DNA of 64,000 nt. It comes from Nesterenkonia sp. LB17. Lineage in GTDB: Bacteria > Actinomycetota > Actinomycetes > Actinomycetales > Micrococcaceae. The position numbers and the translations under genes were made by a program. The DNA lies in the NCBI RefSeq assembly GCF_022565915.1, contig NZ_JAJOYX010000001.1, positions 1 to 64,000 on the forward strand, given 5' to 3'. The notes below the pieces were generated by a model. That model searched no databases, was not told the DNA's origin, and saw nothing but the letters and a program-made list of their open reading frames with translations. The stretch's first letter is position 1; every line of letters starts with the position of its first letter. This document shows positions 24,209 to 32,450 of this stretch, in pieces.

Positions 24209-25138
24209 ATGTACCCGCTGCCGCAGGAGCTCACCGGAGGGGCATTCACCGCGGCCGAGGCCCTGCGCAAGGGTGTCCCGCGAGAGCGACTGCGGCGCAA
24301 AGACGTGGTGGCGCTCGGGGCAGGCGTCTACGCAGTGCAGACGCTCGCAGATGCACGCACCCCACTGGAAACGCTCCAGCTCAAAGCGGCCGCACTCCTT
24401 CGCGAGCGCCCAGACGCGTGGATCTCCCACTCGAGCGCCGCACAGATCCATCGGCTATGGCTTCCCGGCGGGCCCTTGACGGATCAGCGCCTGCACCTCT
24501 CTCATCCACTGGAACCAGGCCTTTGGACTCGCCGACGGGGTGTCTGCGGACACCGGGTATCGCTGCGGCCCCAGGACATCACCACGCGTGAGGGCCTCCG
24601 GCTCAGCACCCCAGCGAGGACCTGGCTCGACGTCGCCAGGGTCTGCAGCGTGCGGGAGCTGATCATCATGGGAGACCTGCTCGTGCGCCACCCGTACCCG
24701 CGGTTCGACGCCCGAACCACCCCGCACACCACCATCGATGAACTGCGAGACCTCCTCCAGGCAACCCCTGGAGCAGCGGGACGACGACGCTGCCTCACGG
24801 CCCTGACCTGGATTCGGGTGGGCTCTGATTCCGTGCAGGAGACGCTGCTTCGACTCGCGCTGATCCGGGCGGGACTGCCTGAACCTGAGCTGCAGGTACC
24901 CGCGCAGCCGGGATTTCGCTGGTCTCCCCGCGCGGATCTGGGCTACCCGGCCCTGAAGGTCGCGATCCAATACGAGGGTGACACCCATTTCACACCGCAG
25001 CAGCAGCGCGCGGATCAGCGACGCGACAACGTCTTTCTCACGGAGGGCTGGCGGGTGCTGCGGTTCAATGCAGAAGACTCCCGGGAAGGGTTCCAGCGGG
25101 CCGTGACGCAGGTTCGCGCGGCGCTCGCGGGAGGCTGA
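24209..25138 (+). CDS. AbiEi-like HTH and DUF559/Vsr-like nuclease-fold protein
   Basis: 309 aa from the ATG at 24209; an in-frame extension to 24065 is less likely because its composition differs. Residues about 8-60 (GGAFTAAEALRKGVPRERLR, GVYAVQTL) resemble the winged-helix start of AbiEi-like proteins. Residues about 225-305 resemble a DUF559 restriction-endonuclease-like fold: SPRADLGYPALKVAIQYEGD (Asp and Glu of the catalytic core), HFTPQQQRADQRRDNVFLTE, GWRVLRFNAED. Such proteins are abundant in Micrococcaceae and of unknown function. They are often loosely linked to phage defence but are usually not part of a toxin-antitoxin pair. No partner gene is adjacent. Confidence 0.7.
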   Translation: MYPLPQELTGGAFTAAEALRKGVPRERLRRKDVVALGAGVYAVQTLADARTPLETLQLKAAALLRERPDAWISHSSAAQIHRLWLPGGPLTDQRLHLSHPLEPGLWTRRRGVCGHRVSLRPQDITTREGLRLSTPARTWLDVARVCSVRELIIMGDLLVRHPYPRFDARTTPHTTIDELRDLLQATPGAAGRRRCLTALTWIRVGSDSVQETLLRLALIRAGLPEPELQVPAQPGFRWSPRADLGYPALKVAIQYEGDTHFTPQQQRADQRRDNVFLTEGWRVLRFNAEDSREGFQRAVTQVRAALAGG

Positions 25139-25181
25139 GCCGATGCGCGCCGGGTCTGCACCCGCAGCAGCAGCCCCCGAC

Positions 25182-25721
25182 CTAGCTCCCCAGTGAGCGC
25201 TGCATCAGCACGGTGCTCAGCGTCTGCCCGCGCTTGACCCCGACATCGGCCAACCGCCCCACCTGGGTGAACCCGAGTTTCAGGTGCAGCGCGTAGGAGG
25301 CGCGGGTGGAGACGTCGTCGGTGAGCACCGCGATCACCTGCCGGTGCCCGGCGGCCTCGCACCGGGCCAGCAGCTCGGTGAGCAGCGCCCGCCCGACCCC
25401 ACGGCCCTCCGCCCCGGGACGCAGATAGATCGTGTCCTCCACGGTGTACCGATAGGCGGATTTCCGCCGCCAGTGCCCGGCGTAGGCGAACCCGAGAACG
25501 ACCCCGTCCTGCTCCGCAAGGAGGAACGGATGATTCGCCGCGCGCTTCTCCTCCAGGCTCTCAGCCCAAGCCGCCAGGCTCAGCGGCTCCTCGCTGAAGG
25601 TGGTGACGGTGTGGTGGGCGTAGTGGGTCTGGATCTCCACCACCGCGGGCAGATCGGGCAGCTCTGCATCGCGGATCCGCACCGGGGAGGCGGGGGATGC
25701 GAGGGCGTCGGCATCAGGCAT
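25182..25721 (-). CDS. GNAT N-acetyltransferase, phosphinothricin acetyltransferase-like
   Basis: 179 aa. It has the acetyl-CoA pyrophosphate loop GAEGRGVGRALLTELLARCE and the family segments EIQTHYAHHTVTTFSEEP, VLGFAYAGHWRRKSAYRYTV and EDTIYLRPG, which are characteristic of the PAT/Bar subgroup. The closing HLKLGFTQVGRLADVGVK also fits. The enzyme acetylates a small amino compound, possibly L-amino acids or phosphinothricin-like molecules. The ATG at 25721 is preceded by TATGCT at a 6-nt distance and no ribosome binding site. It is convergent with the preceding nuclease-like gene and divergent from the O-methyltransferase. Confidence 0.85.
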   Translation of the reverse strand: MPDADALASPASPVRIRDAELPDLPAVVEIQTHYAHHTVTTFSEEPLSLAAWAESLEEKRAANHPFLLAEQDGVVLGFAYAGHWRRKSAYRYTVEDTIYLRPGAEGRGVGRALLTELLARCEAAGHRQVIAVLTDDVSTRASYALHLKLGFTQVGRLADVGVKRGQTLSTVLMQRSLGS

Positions 25722-25727
25722 AGCAGG

Positions 25728-25733
25728 AGCATA
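25728..25733 (-). promoter_or_regulatory. -10-like hexamer 6 nt before the GNAT gene
   Basis: The complement reads TATGCT, then CCTGCT, then ATG. This is the same leaderless-type spacing as at nadE and xth. Confidence 0.4.
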
Positions 25734-25793
25734 ATCCCCGCTCCGCCCCTCCTCAGGACACACGCCCCCTGGTGCCCAAGACCATTCCCGGCC

Positions 25794-25799
25794 TAGGGT
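25794..25799 (+). promoter_or_regulatory. -10-like hexamer 6 nt before the O-methyltransferase gene
   Basis: TAGGGT, then GCTGGC, then the ATG at 25806. No purine-rich ribosome binding site lies in between. Confidence 0.4.
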
Positions 25800-25805
25800 G
25801 CTGGC

Positions 25806-26477
25806 ATGGTCACAGCACACGATGATTTCGCGGCCGTCGACGCCTACCTGATCGATCACCTGGTGCACGAGGACCAGGCGCTCGCGGACACCCGGCTCAG
25901 CTCTGCGGAGACCGCCACCCCGGGGATCGATGTCACCGCGAACATGGGCGCCTTCCTCGCGCTGCTGGTGCAGATGACCGGCGCCACCCGCGTCCTGGAG
26001 TTCGGCACCCTCGCCGGGTATTCCAGCATCTGGATGGCCCGAGCCATGGACGACGACGGCGCCGTGGTCACCTTGGACATCGACCCGGCGGCAGCGCAGG
26101 TGGCCCGGCGGAACTTCCATGCCGCCGGCGTCGCAGAGCGCATCCAGCTGCGCATCGGCCCCGCATTGGAATCCGCGCACGCGCTGATCGATGAGGGAAC
26201 CCACCCCTTCGACCTGGTGTTCATCGACGCCGACAAGGCGAACACCCCGCACTACCTTGAAGCTTCGCTGACGCTGTCGCACCCGGGCACGGTGATCGTC
26301 ATCGACAACGTGGTGCGCTCCGGTGCGGTGCTCGAGCAGGACAGCGCCGACCCGGACATCCAAGGCATCCGCGCCTTGATGGAGCTGATCCAGGCCGATG
26401 AGCGGCTCAGCGCCACCGCTCTGCAGACCGTGGGGCTCAAGGGTTGGGACGGGTTCCTCCTGGCGCGCGTGAACTGA
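25806..26477 (+). CDS. O-methyltransferase, class I SAM-dependent (family 3)
   Basis: 223 aa. SAM-binding motif I is RVLEFGTLAGYSSIWMARAM near residue 62. VVTLDIDPAAAQVARRNF and FDLVFIDADKANTPHYLE (metal-binding Asp) follow, then TVIVIDNVVRSGAV. This is the catechol/caffeoyl-CoA O-methyltransferase-like family that methylates hydroxyl groups of small aromatics with a divalent metal. The physiological substrate is unknown. It stands alone between the GNAT gene and an RNA methyltransferase gene. Confidence 0.88.
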   Translation: MVTAHDDFAAVDAYLIDHLVHEDQALADTRLSSAETATPGIDVTANMGAFLALLVQMTGATRVLEFGTLAGYSSIWMARAMDDDGAVVTLDIDPAAAQVARRNFHAAGVAERIQLRIGPALESAHALIDEGTHPFDLVFIDADKANTPHYLEASLTLSHPGTVIVIDNVVRSGAVLEQDSADPDIQGIRALMELIQADERLSATALQTVGLKGWDGFLLARVN

Positions 26478-26583
26478 CTCTGCACGCCCCGCCACGCACA
26501 CTCTGCTCGGCACGTTGAGCCCCGGACCCCCGCGCGCAGACCACCGAATCCTGACACCCCACCGGTGGGATAGCCTCGAATCC

Positions 26584-27213
26584 ATGGATGAATCTGGGCA
26601 GCCCACCGAACGTGAGATCGGCCTGGGCCCGTGGGAGGGACCCTGGCCCTCAGGTGAGCACTACGACCCGGAGCTGCTGCGCGCGGGCGACCGCCGCAAT
26701 GTGGTCGACGAGTACCGCTACTGGTCCCATGAGGCGATAGTCGCGGACCTTGATTCCCGCCGGCACGACTTTCACGTGGCCATCGAGAACTGGCAGCACG
26801 ATTTCAACATCGGCACCGTGGTGCGCACCGCCAACGCGTTCATGGCCAAAGAGGTCCACATCATCGGGCGCCGCCGCTGGAACCGCCGCGGCGCGATGGT
26901 CACCGACCGCTACCAGCACGTCCGCCACCACGCATCGGTGGAGGACTTCGTGGCCTGGGCCGAGTCGGAGGGACTGCCGGTGCTCGGCGTCGACCTGTTC
27001 CCGGACTCGATGCCGATTGAGACCTATGAGCTGCCCAAGCGGTGCGTGCTGGTCTTCGGCCAGGAGGGTCCGGGGCTCAGCGACGAGGTGCGGGAGGCCG
27101 CGCTGGACACGCTGTCCATCGCGCAGTTCGGCTCCACCCGGTCGATCAATGCCGGCACCGCGGCCGGGATCGCGATGCACGCCTGGATCCGGCAGCACCG
27201 CTTCGACAGCTGA
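26584..27213 (+). CDS. SpoU/TrmH family RNA 2'-O-methyltransferase
   Basis: 209 aa from the ATG at 26584; a longer frame to 26515 has no start signal. The SPOUT knot motifs are present: HNIGTVVRTANAF-like FNIGTVVRTANAFM (motif 1 with the catalytic Arg), CVLVFGQEGPGLSDEV (motif 2) and AQFGSTRSINAGTAAGIAMH (motif 3, SAM-binding knot). The enzyme methylates a ribose of tRNA or rRNA; the target nucleotide is not predictable from the sequence. The N-terminal 60 residues are a short acidic extension rather than the rRNA-binding domain of RlmB. TAGCCT lies 7 nt before the ATG. Confidence 0.88.
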   Translation: MDESGQPTEREIGLGPWEGPWPSGEHYDPELLRAGDRRNVVDEYRYWSHEAIVADLDSRRHDFHVAIENWQHDFNIGTVVRTANAFMAKEVHIIGRRRWNRRGAMVTDRYQHVRHHASVEDFVAWAESEGLPVLGVDLFPDSMPIETYELPKRCVLVFGQEGPGLSDEVREAALDTLSIAQFGSTRSINAGTAAGIAMHAWIRQHRFDS

Positions 27214-27249
27214 CCGGCTCCGCAACGACATCACTTTCACCGCTGGAAC

Positions 27250-28131
27250 CTACGACGTCTCCCCGCGGCCGGCCTTGGTGGTGGCGGGGTCTGCGGCCCA
27301 GCGGCTGAGGAACTCAGCACCCGCTTCGTCATGGATCGCGCCGGTGGAGGAGGTGAGCACCTCATATGCGGTCTCGGGGATCCCGTCCTCGGGACGCACG
27401 TCCACGTGGGAGACGGGCAGGCCGCGCTCGTGCAGCCAGGTGGCCATGGCGTAGTCGGTGCGGGAGTCACCCATGGTGAACCAGGTCTCCGCGGTGATGC
27501 CGCGGGCCTTGAGCAGATTCAGGGAGCGCTCGGCGCCGAGGTCCTTGCCCACGCGTTCGTGCTCCACGTCGGTGGAGATGATGGTCGGGTCGATCCGCAC
27601 ATGTTCCAGCTGGTGCTTGCTCAGCAGGCCGGGGATCGCGGCGTCGAACTCCTTCTGCGCTTCGAGGTAGTCCTTGTTCTCGACCTCGGTGGACTGCTCC
27701 ACAGAGATCATGGCGCGCTTGGTCTCATCGAAGAACATGTGCGCGCTGAAGCGCTCGGTGACCAGGGTCCGAACATCGTCGGAGAGGCCGGTGGTGAGCT
27801 TGAGCTCCTCGTCGATGTGGATCTCGCCGAGACCCTCAGGGGTGACCTCGGCCCACACCGCACCCTTCTCGCTGATGGTGAAGACCGGGGCGTCGGGGAG
27901 CAGGCCGGCGGCGCGCATCGGTGGGATCACCTGTCGGGCGATGAAGTCGTCGGATCGTCCGGTGTTGAAGATGACCGGGATGCCCTGGTTGGCCATCGCC
28001 GTGAGATCCCGGGCGATGGACTCGATGGCGACGGTGCGGCTGACCGGAGAGGCGATGGGCCCGTCCACGTCGAGCAGCAGACCGAAGGGCGGGGTGGGAT
28101 TGAAGGCCGCAGCCTCAGCAGTGGAAGTCAC
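27250..28131 (-). CDS. HAD family hydrolase
   Basis: 293 aa with a GTG start at 28131. Motif I is LLLDVDGPIASPV (nucleophile and acid Asp), motif II is VIFNTGRSDDF, and the late motif is WFTMGDSRTDYAMATWL. The middle insert is a large cap (type C2-like), as in Cof/sucrose-phosphatase-like members that dephosphorylate sugars. GATAAT lies 6 nt before the GTG and there is no ribosome binding site. A degenerate copy of its 5' end and promoter lies 2.6 kb away at 30710-30814, beyond the PTS genes. The substrate is unknown. Confidence 0.83.
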   Translation of the reverse strand: MTSTAEAAAFNPTPPFGLLLDVDGPIASPVSRTVAIESIARDLTAMANQGIPVIFNTGRSDDFIARQVIPPMRAAGLLPDAPVFTISEKGAVWAEVTPEGLGEIHIDEELKLTTGLSDDVRTLVTERFSAHMFFDETKRAMISVEQSTEVENKDYLEAQKEFDAAIPGLLSKHQLEHVRIDPTIISTDVEHERVGKDLGAERSLNLLKARGITAETWFTMGDSRTDYAMATWLHERGLPVSHVDVRPEDGIPETAYEVLTSSTGAIHDEAGAEFLSRWAADPATTKAGRGETS

Positions 28132-28195
28132 GTGTCCATTATCCCGTAGTCGGTGACTCCGCGGGTCGGCGTGGCGGGGAAGTTCGGTTCTGACG
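28091..28195. repeat. direct repeat, left copy, flanking the PTS genes
   Basis: Aligns without gaps at a constant offset of 2619 bp to 30710-30795 or beyond. Exact blocks include GCAGCCTCAGCA (28109-28120), GTCCATTATCC (28134-28144) and CCGCGGGTC (28159-28167). This copy covers the first codons and the promoter of the HAD gene. Confidence 0.75.
28138..28143 (-). promoter_or_regulatory. -10 hexamer 6 nt before the HAD gene
   Basis: The complement reads GATAAT, then GGACAC, then GTG. The hexamer is conserved in the duplicated copy at 30757-30762. Confidence 0.5.
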
Positions 28196-28279
28196 CTGAG
28201 TGGTGGGCGCAGCAGCATTCGTTCTGCCGAGCGCTCTTGGAGCGACTCCTGGCCTTGCAGAGGACGGCACGCAGCAGAG

Positions 28280-29815
28280 CTACCCTCGCGGAGGCGGTGC
28301 GGGCGCTCCCTCGGGTGGGGCAATCTTTGGATACTGACCGTGGGCGTCTGCTGCGGGAGTGTCGATCGAGGCCCGTTCTCCCTGGTCGGGCCGATTGGGC
28401 GATGGGTCCCAGTTCCGGTCTACGACGCGACGCTGCACCAGGATCGCAGCACCAAGAATCACCAGGCCCAGGGCCGAGACGACCACGATGCCGGCGACAG
28501 AGCCGATGCCTGCTCCGTAGCCGACTAGAATCCCGAACCAGCCGAAGTCAGTATCTCCAAACGTCGTGTTGGCACTTCCAAAGTCTCCAAGGACCAGGAG
28601 CAGAAGTGCGGGCAAGAACGTGATGAGGAGCCCATTGACAAAGCCTCCTGCGATTGCTCCGCGCCGACCACCAGTCGCGTTGCCGTATACACCGGCTGCG
28701 CCGCCGGTGAAGAAGTGCGGCACCAGCCCCGGCAGGATCAGGGCCAGTCCGAGTGCCGGGTTGAGCCAGAGGGTCAGCGCCGCGAGTCCCACCAATCCAC
28801 CGGTGAAGCTCGAGAGGAAACCGATAAGCACTGCGTTCTGCGCGAAAGGGAACACGATTGGAGCATCGAGGGCCGGCTTGGCACCCGGCACGATCTTGGC
28901 TGCGATGCCCTGGAACGCGGGGACGATCTCTCCGAGGATGGTGCGGACACCGAAAAGTATCACTGCTACCGCAATGCCGAACTGCAGCCCCTGCGTCACC
29001 GAGAGCATGATGAAGTTGCCGAGATTCTCGGCTCCACCGTCGAATGCCTCGTAAGCCGCTTCACCTTCGCGGGCGAAGAAGATCAATGCCACGACGACGT
29101 ACATGATCACCATAGACAGTGCAGTCGCGACCATGGAGTCTCGGAGGAACCGCAGGCCTTCAGGCAGTTTCAGGTCTTCAGTGGATCGACTGGACTTGCC
29201 GCCGACCAGGCGACCCACGGTTCCTGCCGCGATGTAGCCAGCGGTGCCGAAGTGCCCCATGGCGATGCTGTCATCGCCGGTGATCTTGCGGGTGAAGGGC
29301 TGTGAGAAGGCAGGAAGAGAGACCATCAGGATGCCCAGCAGGGCGCCGCCGAGTCCCACGGTGAGTGGCCCTGAGTACCCGGCAGTGGCCAGCACGATAG
29401 TCAGCAGCGTCGCCATGAAGAGGATGTGGTGGCCAGTGAGGAAGACGTAGCTCAGCGGGGTGAAGCGCGCCAGCACCAGACTGATGGCGAATCCTAGGAT
29501 CATGAGCCACGCCACCTGGGCGCCATAGGTCTCTTGGGCGATGCCGACGATCGCTTCGTTTGTGGGGATGACGCCCTGGGCGCCGGTGGCCCCCTGGATC
29601 ATGATCCCCAGCGGGTCCAGAGATGCGACGACGAGCCCGGCTCCCGCACCGATGAGCAGGAATCCGAGTATCGCCTTCATCGCGCCACCGATGATCTGTC
29701 CGGTGGATTTCTTGAGCGCGATCAGTCCCACGGCGACAATGATGCCGATCAGGAACGCCGGGACGGAGAGGATCTCGTTGACGAGGAATTCGGCTACTGC
29801 GACGAGCCAGTCCAT
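28280..29815 (-). CDS. ulaA: PTS ascorbate-type transporter, EIIC subunit
   Basis: 511 aa membrane permease of the SgaT/UlaA family, which takes up L-ascorbate or a related sugar acid with phosphorylation. It has about ten to twelve membrane segments. Family-typical segments include IPTNEAIVGIAQETYG, LTGHHILFMATLL, FSQPFTRKITGDDSIAMGHF and PGLVPHFFTGGAAGVYGNATGG. A charged Pro-rich tail follows the last helix. It starts 9 bp after the fused EIIA-EIIB gene, so the two are co-transcribed and form a complete PTS permease. No catabolic ula genes are beside it. Confidence 0.88.
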   Translation of the reverse strand: MDWLVAVAEFLVNEILSVPAFLIGIIVAVGLIALKKSTGQIIGGAMKAILGFLLIGAGAGLVVASLDPLGIMIQGATGAQGVIPTNEAIVGIAQETYGAQVAWLMILGFAISLVLARFTPLSYVFLTGHHILFMATLLTIVLATAGYSGPLTVGLGGALLGILMVSLPAFSQPFTRKITGDDSIAMGHFGTAGYIAAGTVGRLVGGKSSRSTEDLKLPEGLRFLRDSMVATALSMVIMYVVVALIFFAREGEAAYEAFDGGAENLGNFIMLSVTQGLQFGIAVAVILFGVRTILGEIVPAFQGIAAKIVPGAKPALDAPIVFPFAQNAVLIGFLSSFTGGLVGLAALTLWLNPALGLALILPGLVPHFFTGGAAGVYGNATGGRRGAIAGGFVNGLLITFLPALLLLVLGDFGSANTTFGDTDFGWFGILVGYGAGIGSVAGIVVVSALGLVILGAAILVQRRVVDRNWDPSPNRPDQGERASIDTPAADAHGQYPKIAPPEGAPAPPPRG

Positions 29816-29824
29816 GTGAGTTCC

Positions 29825-30613
29825 TTAGACGTTGTAGAGTTCGCGCAAAGCGCCGTCGAGCTCGTCTTTGCTGGTGAAATTCTCGATGACCTTCACCGGG
29901 ATGCCGACGTCGCCGAGGGACTTGGCGATCTCTCCGGAGGTGAGAATCGCCTTCGCCTCTGAAGCCCGTCCGCGAGCCGAGATGGTGTCGGTGGCTTCAA
30001 CGTTGAGGTACCGACCCCAGCCCCACGTGTCCAGAACACCTTCAAGAGTGTTCTTCAAGAACAACGAGGTCCCGAGGCCGTTGCCGCAGACGGTGAGAAT
30101 CAGGTGCTGTTCGTTCCCGCCCGACGACCGGGTCGCCGGGCCTGCAGAGGTAGGGGACTCGTCTTCTCCTCGAAGGATGGCGGAGATGGCTGCGGGGGAC
30201 GGGGCGGCGTCCAACGCGGCCCGGGTGTCCTCATCGCCCAGGACGCCACTGAGCTCGGCCAGGGCATGCGTGTGGTGCTTGGAATCTACGGCAGCAAGTG
30301 CCACGACCAAGGAGACCGGGTCGTTGTCCCCACTTCCGAAGTCGACCGGCTCCTTCAGCCGCACCCAGGACATGCCGGTGCGCTGGACAGCCTCGGAGGG
30401 GCGGGCATGCGCGAACGCGAAGCCGGGTGCGATCACGATATAGGGACCGTTGTCGACGACGTTGTCGATCATCGCCTGGGTGTATTGAGCAGACGCGACG
30501 CCTGCCTGTTCCAAGAGGCCACCTGCTAGGCGCACGGCGGATTTCCAGTCGGCTGCTTCCGCATCCAGCAGAATCGAGTCCTGGTGGATGAGTTCAGGGA
30601 GAGATGAGGACAT
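29825..30613 (-). CDS. PTS ascorbate-type EIIA-EIIB fusion
   Basis: 262 aa from the ATG at 30613. Residues 1-150 are an EIIA domain of the mannitol/fructose/ascorbate fold, with the phosphorylatable His in GFAFAHARPSEAV near residue 68. Residues about 170-262 are an EIIB domain with the phospho-Cys in LILTVCGNGLGTSLFLKN near residue 176. A Ser/Gly linker joins them. In E. coli, UlaC (IIA) and UlaB (IIB) are separate, so this is a fusion. Phosphate passes from HPr to IIA, to IIB and then to the sugar in UlaA, encoded 9 bp downstream. Confidence 0.87.
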   Translation of the reverse strand: MSSSLPELIHQDSILLDAEAADWKSAVRLAGGLLEQAGVASAQYTQAMIDNVVDNGPYIVIAPGFAFAHARPSEAVQRTGMSWVRLKEPVDFGSGDNDPVSLVVALAAVDSKHHTHALAELSGVLGDEDTRAALDAAPSPAAISAILRGEDESPTSAGPATRSSGGNEQHLILTVCGNGLGTSLFLKNTLEGVLDTWGWGRYLNVEATDTISARGRASEAKAILTSGEIAKSLGDVGIPVKVIENFTSKDELDGALRELYNV

Positions 30614-30709
30614 TGTTGATCCGTTCTGCTCAGACCTGCTCGTGTCGCTGCTGGCGCAAGTGCTGCGGAGGGTCAGAGACGTTACCACGGGCTGGGGTGG
30701 AGACCCTAG

Positions 30710-30814
30710 GGCGTGGGATCGGCGGCGGCAGCCTCAGCAGCCGGCGTCTCCTGTCCATTATCCTGTGAGGGCCGACGCCGCGGGTCCAGATGGCCGGAGA
30801 AGTCTGGTCTGCAG
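30710..30814. repeat. direct repeat, right copy, with relic of a HAD gene start
   Basis: Counterpart of 28091-28195. On the minus strand it reads ETPAAEAAAADPTP and then stops, against VTSTAEAAAFNPTP at the start of the HAD gene, so this copy keeps a start-less coding relic. It ends about 16 bp before the tRNA-Ala gene. Confidence 0.7.
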
Positions 30815-30830
30815 CACGGCGGCAGGGCGC

Positions 30831-30903
30831 GGGGCTATAGCTCAGCTGGTAGAGCGCGTCGTTCGCATCGACGAGGTCAGGGGTTCGACTCCCCTTAGCT
30901 CCA
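30831..30903 (+). tRNA. tRNA-Ala(CGC)
   Basis: 73 nt without encoded CCA. Acceptor GGGGCTA pairs with TAGCTCC and contains the G3-U70 wobble that identifies alanine tRNAs. D-stem GCTC/GAGC, anticodon stem CGTCG/CGACG with loop TTCGCAT (anticodon CGC, reading GCG), and T-stem AGGGG/CCCCT with loop TTCGACT all fold properly. Confidence 0.95.
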
Positions 30904-30947
30904 CTCTTCGACGTCGAGGTGCAGCAGCTGCACGGGAGGGATCTGAT

Positions 30948-32450
30948 GTGAAGCTGCTGGGTTCGCTGCGACGACGGTTCATCCACGCGCTCAGGGCACT
31001 TCTGCCCATCCTTCTGGTCGTCGTCCTCTTCCAGGCCGCGGTCTTCCGACAGGTCCCGGAGGGGGCCGGCTCCATCCTCATCGGGCTGTTGATCGTCGCC
31101 GCGGGGATCGCGCTCTTCCTCGAGGGACTGGAGCGCAGCGTCTTTCCGGTCGGGAAGTCGATCACCAACAAGCTGGTGAAGACGGCGTCGTTGTGGAAGC
31201 TTCTTCCCTTCTGCTTCTTCATCGGGTTCGCAGCGGTCATTGCCGAGCCGGCGCTGATCTCGGTCGCAGATCAGGCGGAGCTGGTCAGCGAGGGCCGGAT
31301 CAACAGCATGACTCTGCGATTCGTGATCGCGCTGAGCGTGGGGCTTGTGATGGTGATCGGCGCGCTGCGCGTGTTCCTGGGCTGGGCCCTGCACAGAGTC
31401 CTTCTCATCGGCTACACCGTCGTCATCGGGCTGACCCTGATCTCACCAGAGGAGGTCGCCAGCCTGGCCTACGACTCCGGTGGGGTCACCACGAACATCG
31501 TCACGGTCCCGCTCATCGCGGCGATCGGCATCGGGATGGCCGCCTCTATCACCGGCAGGAGTCGCCTCGGAGACGGATTCGGTCTCGTGGCGCTGTGCGT
31601 GATGGTTCCGATGATCAGCGTCCAGCTCTACGGGATCGTGGTCTACCAGCTCGGAGATGCCGCGGCCGTCGTCTCGACTGACTCAGCGGATGAAGCGGCA
31701 TGGTGGCTGGATCTGCTGGTGGGCCTGATGACCGTGATCCGCGACGTGCTTCCGGTGATCGCCGTGGTGCTCTTCTTCCAGTTCGTCGTGCTGCGCAGGA
31801 GACTCGGCAACCCCATCGGGGTCACAGTCGGCTTCGCGATGGTCGTCCTCGGCCTCTACGGGTTCATCGTGGGGCTGCAGATCGGACTCCTGCCGATGGG
31901 CAGTCGGATGGCGGAGCAGCTCATCGAGACGGACCAGGTCCTGCTCATCGTCGCCTTCGGCGTGCTGATCGGGTTCGCCACGACCATGGCAGAGCCTGCG
32001 CTGATGGCCATCAGCGAGGAGGCGCAGGAGATCTCCGAGAAGCGTCTGAGCGCGAACACGCTCAGGGTCCTGGTGGCCTGCGGCGTCGCGGTGGGCATCG
32101 GAGTAGGCGTGCTGCGGATCTTGACCGGGGGGTCATTCGTGGCGATCATCATCGGGCTGTACCTGCTCGCGCTGCTCCTGCTGCTGCTGGCGCCGAAGGA
32201 CCTGGTTCCGCTCTCCTTCGACCTCGGTGGAGTCACCACCAGCGAGATCACCGTCCCGCTGATCACCGCTCTGGGAATCGGCCTGGCTACGGCGACGCCC
32301 GGCAGGGACATGCTCATGGACGGTTTCGGGCTCATCGCGTTCGCCTCGGTCGGTCCGGTCATCGCGGTCCTCGCCTATGCTTGCGTCGTGAGATTCGCCG
32401 CCACGGCGCAAGCTCGAAGATCCTCATCGACCGCCCCCAAGGAGACCTGA
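30948..32450 (+). CDS. DUF1538 family membrane protein
   Basis: 500 aa with a GTG start and GGGAGGG 7 nt upstream. It has two homologous halves of about six helices each. The repeat signatures are VIAEPALISVADQAE in the first half and TTMAEPALMAISEEAQE in the second, each followed by a 'DxGGVTTxxxTVPLI' segment (YDSGGVTTNIVTVPLI and FDLGGVTTSEITVPLI). This inverted-repeat-like duplication is typical of transporters, but the substrate of DUF1538 proteins is not known. The stop overlaps the start of a PII-like gene by 1 nt, a pairing that suggests regulation of transport by the PII-like protein. Confidence 0.82.
   Translation: MKLLGSLRRRFIHALRALLPILLVVVLFQAAVFRQVPEGAGSILIGLLIVAAGIALFLEGLERSVFPVGKSITNKLVKTASLWKLLPFCFFIGFAAVIAEPALISVADQAELVSEGRINSMTLRFVIALSVGLVMVIGALRVFLGWALHRVLLIGYTVVIGLTLISPEEVASLAYDSGGVTTNIVTVPLIAAIGIGMAASITGRSRLGDGFGLVALCVMVPMISVQLYGIVVYQLGDAAAVVSTDSADEAAWWLDLLVGLMTVIRDVLPVIAVVLFFQFVVLRRRLGNPIGVTVGFAMVVLGLYGFIVGLQIGLLPMGSRMAEQLIETDQVLLIVAFGVLIGFATTMAEPALMAISEEAQEISEKRLSANTLRVLVACGVAVGIGVGVLRILTGGSFVAIIIGLYLLALLLLLLAPKDLVPLSFDLGGVTTSEITVPLITALGIGLATATPGRDMLMDGFGLIAFASVGPVIAVLAYACVVRFAATAQARRSSSTAPKET

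Noticed and set aside
25722-26606. Long N-terminal extension of the GNAT gene on the minus strand
   Set aside because: It is antisense to the O-methyltransferase gene, which has all its motifs; the GNAT domain starts after the ATG at 25721.
30831-30903. tRNA-Ala as attachment site of an integrated element
   Set aside because: No integrase, no repeat of the tRNA 3' end and only housekeeping genes follow, so there is no sign of an island.
30588-30947. 120-codon N-terminal extension of the DUF1538 protein
   Set aside because: It would run through the tRNA-Ala gene; the GTG at 30948 with GGGAGGG upstream is the credible start.
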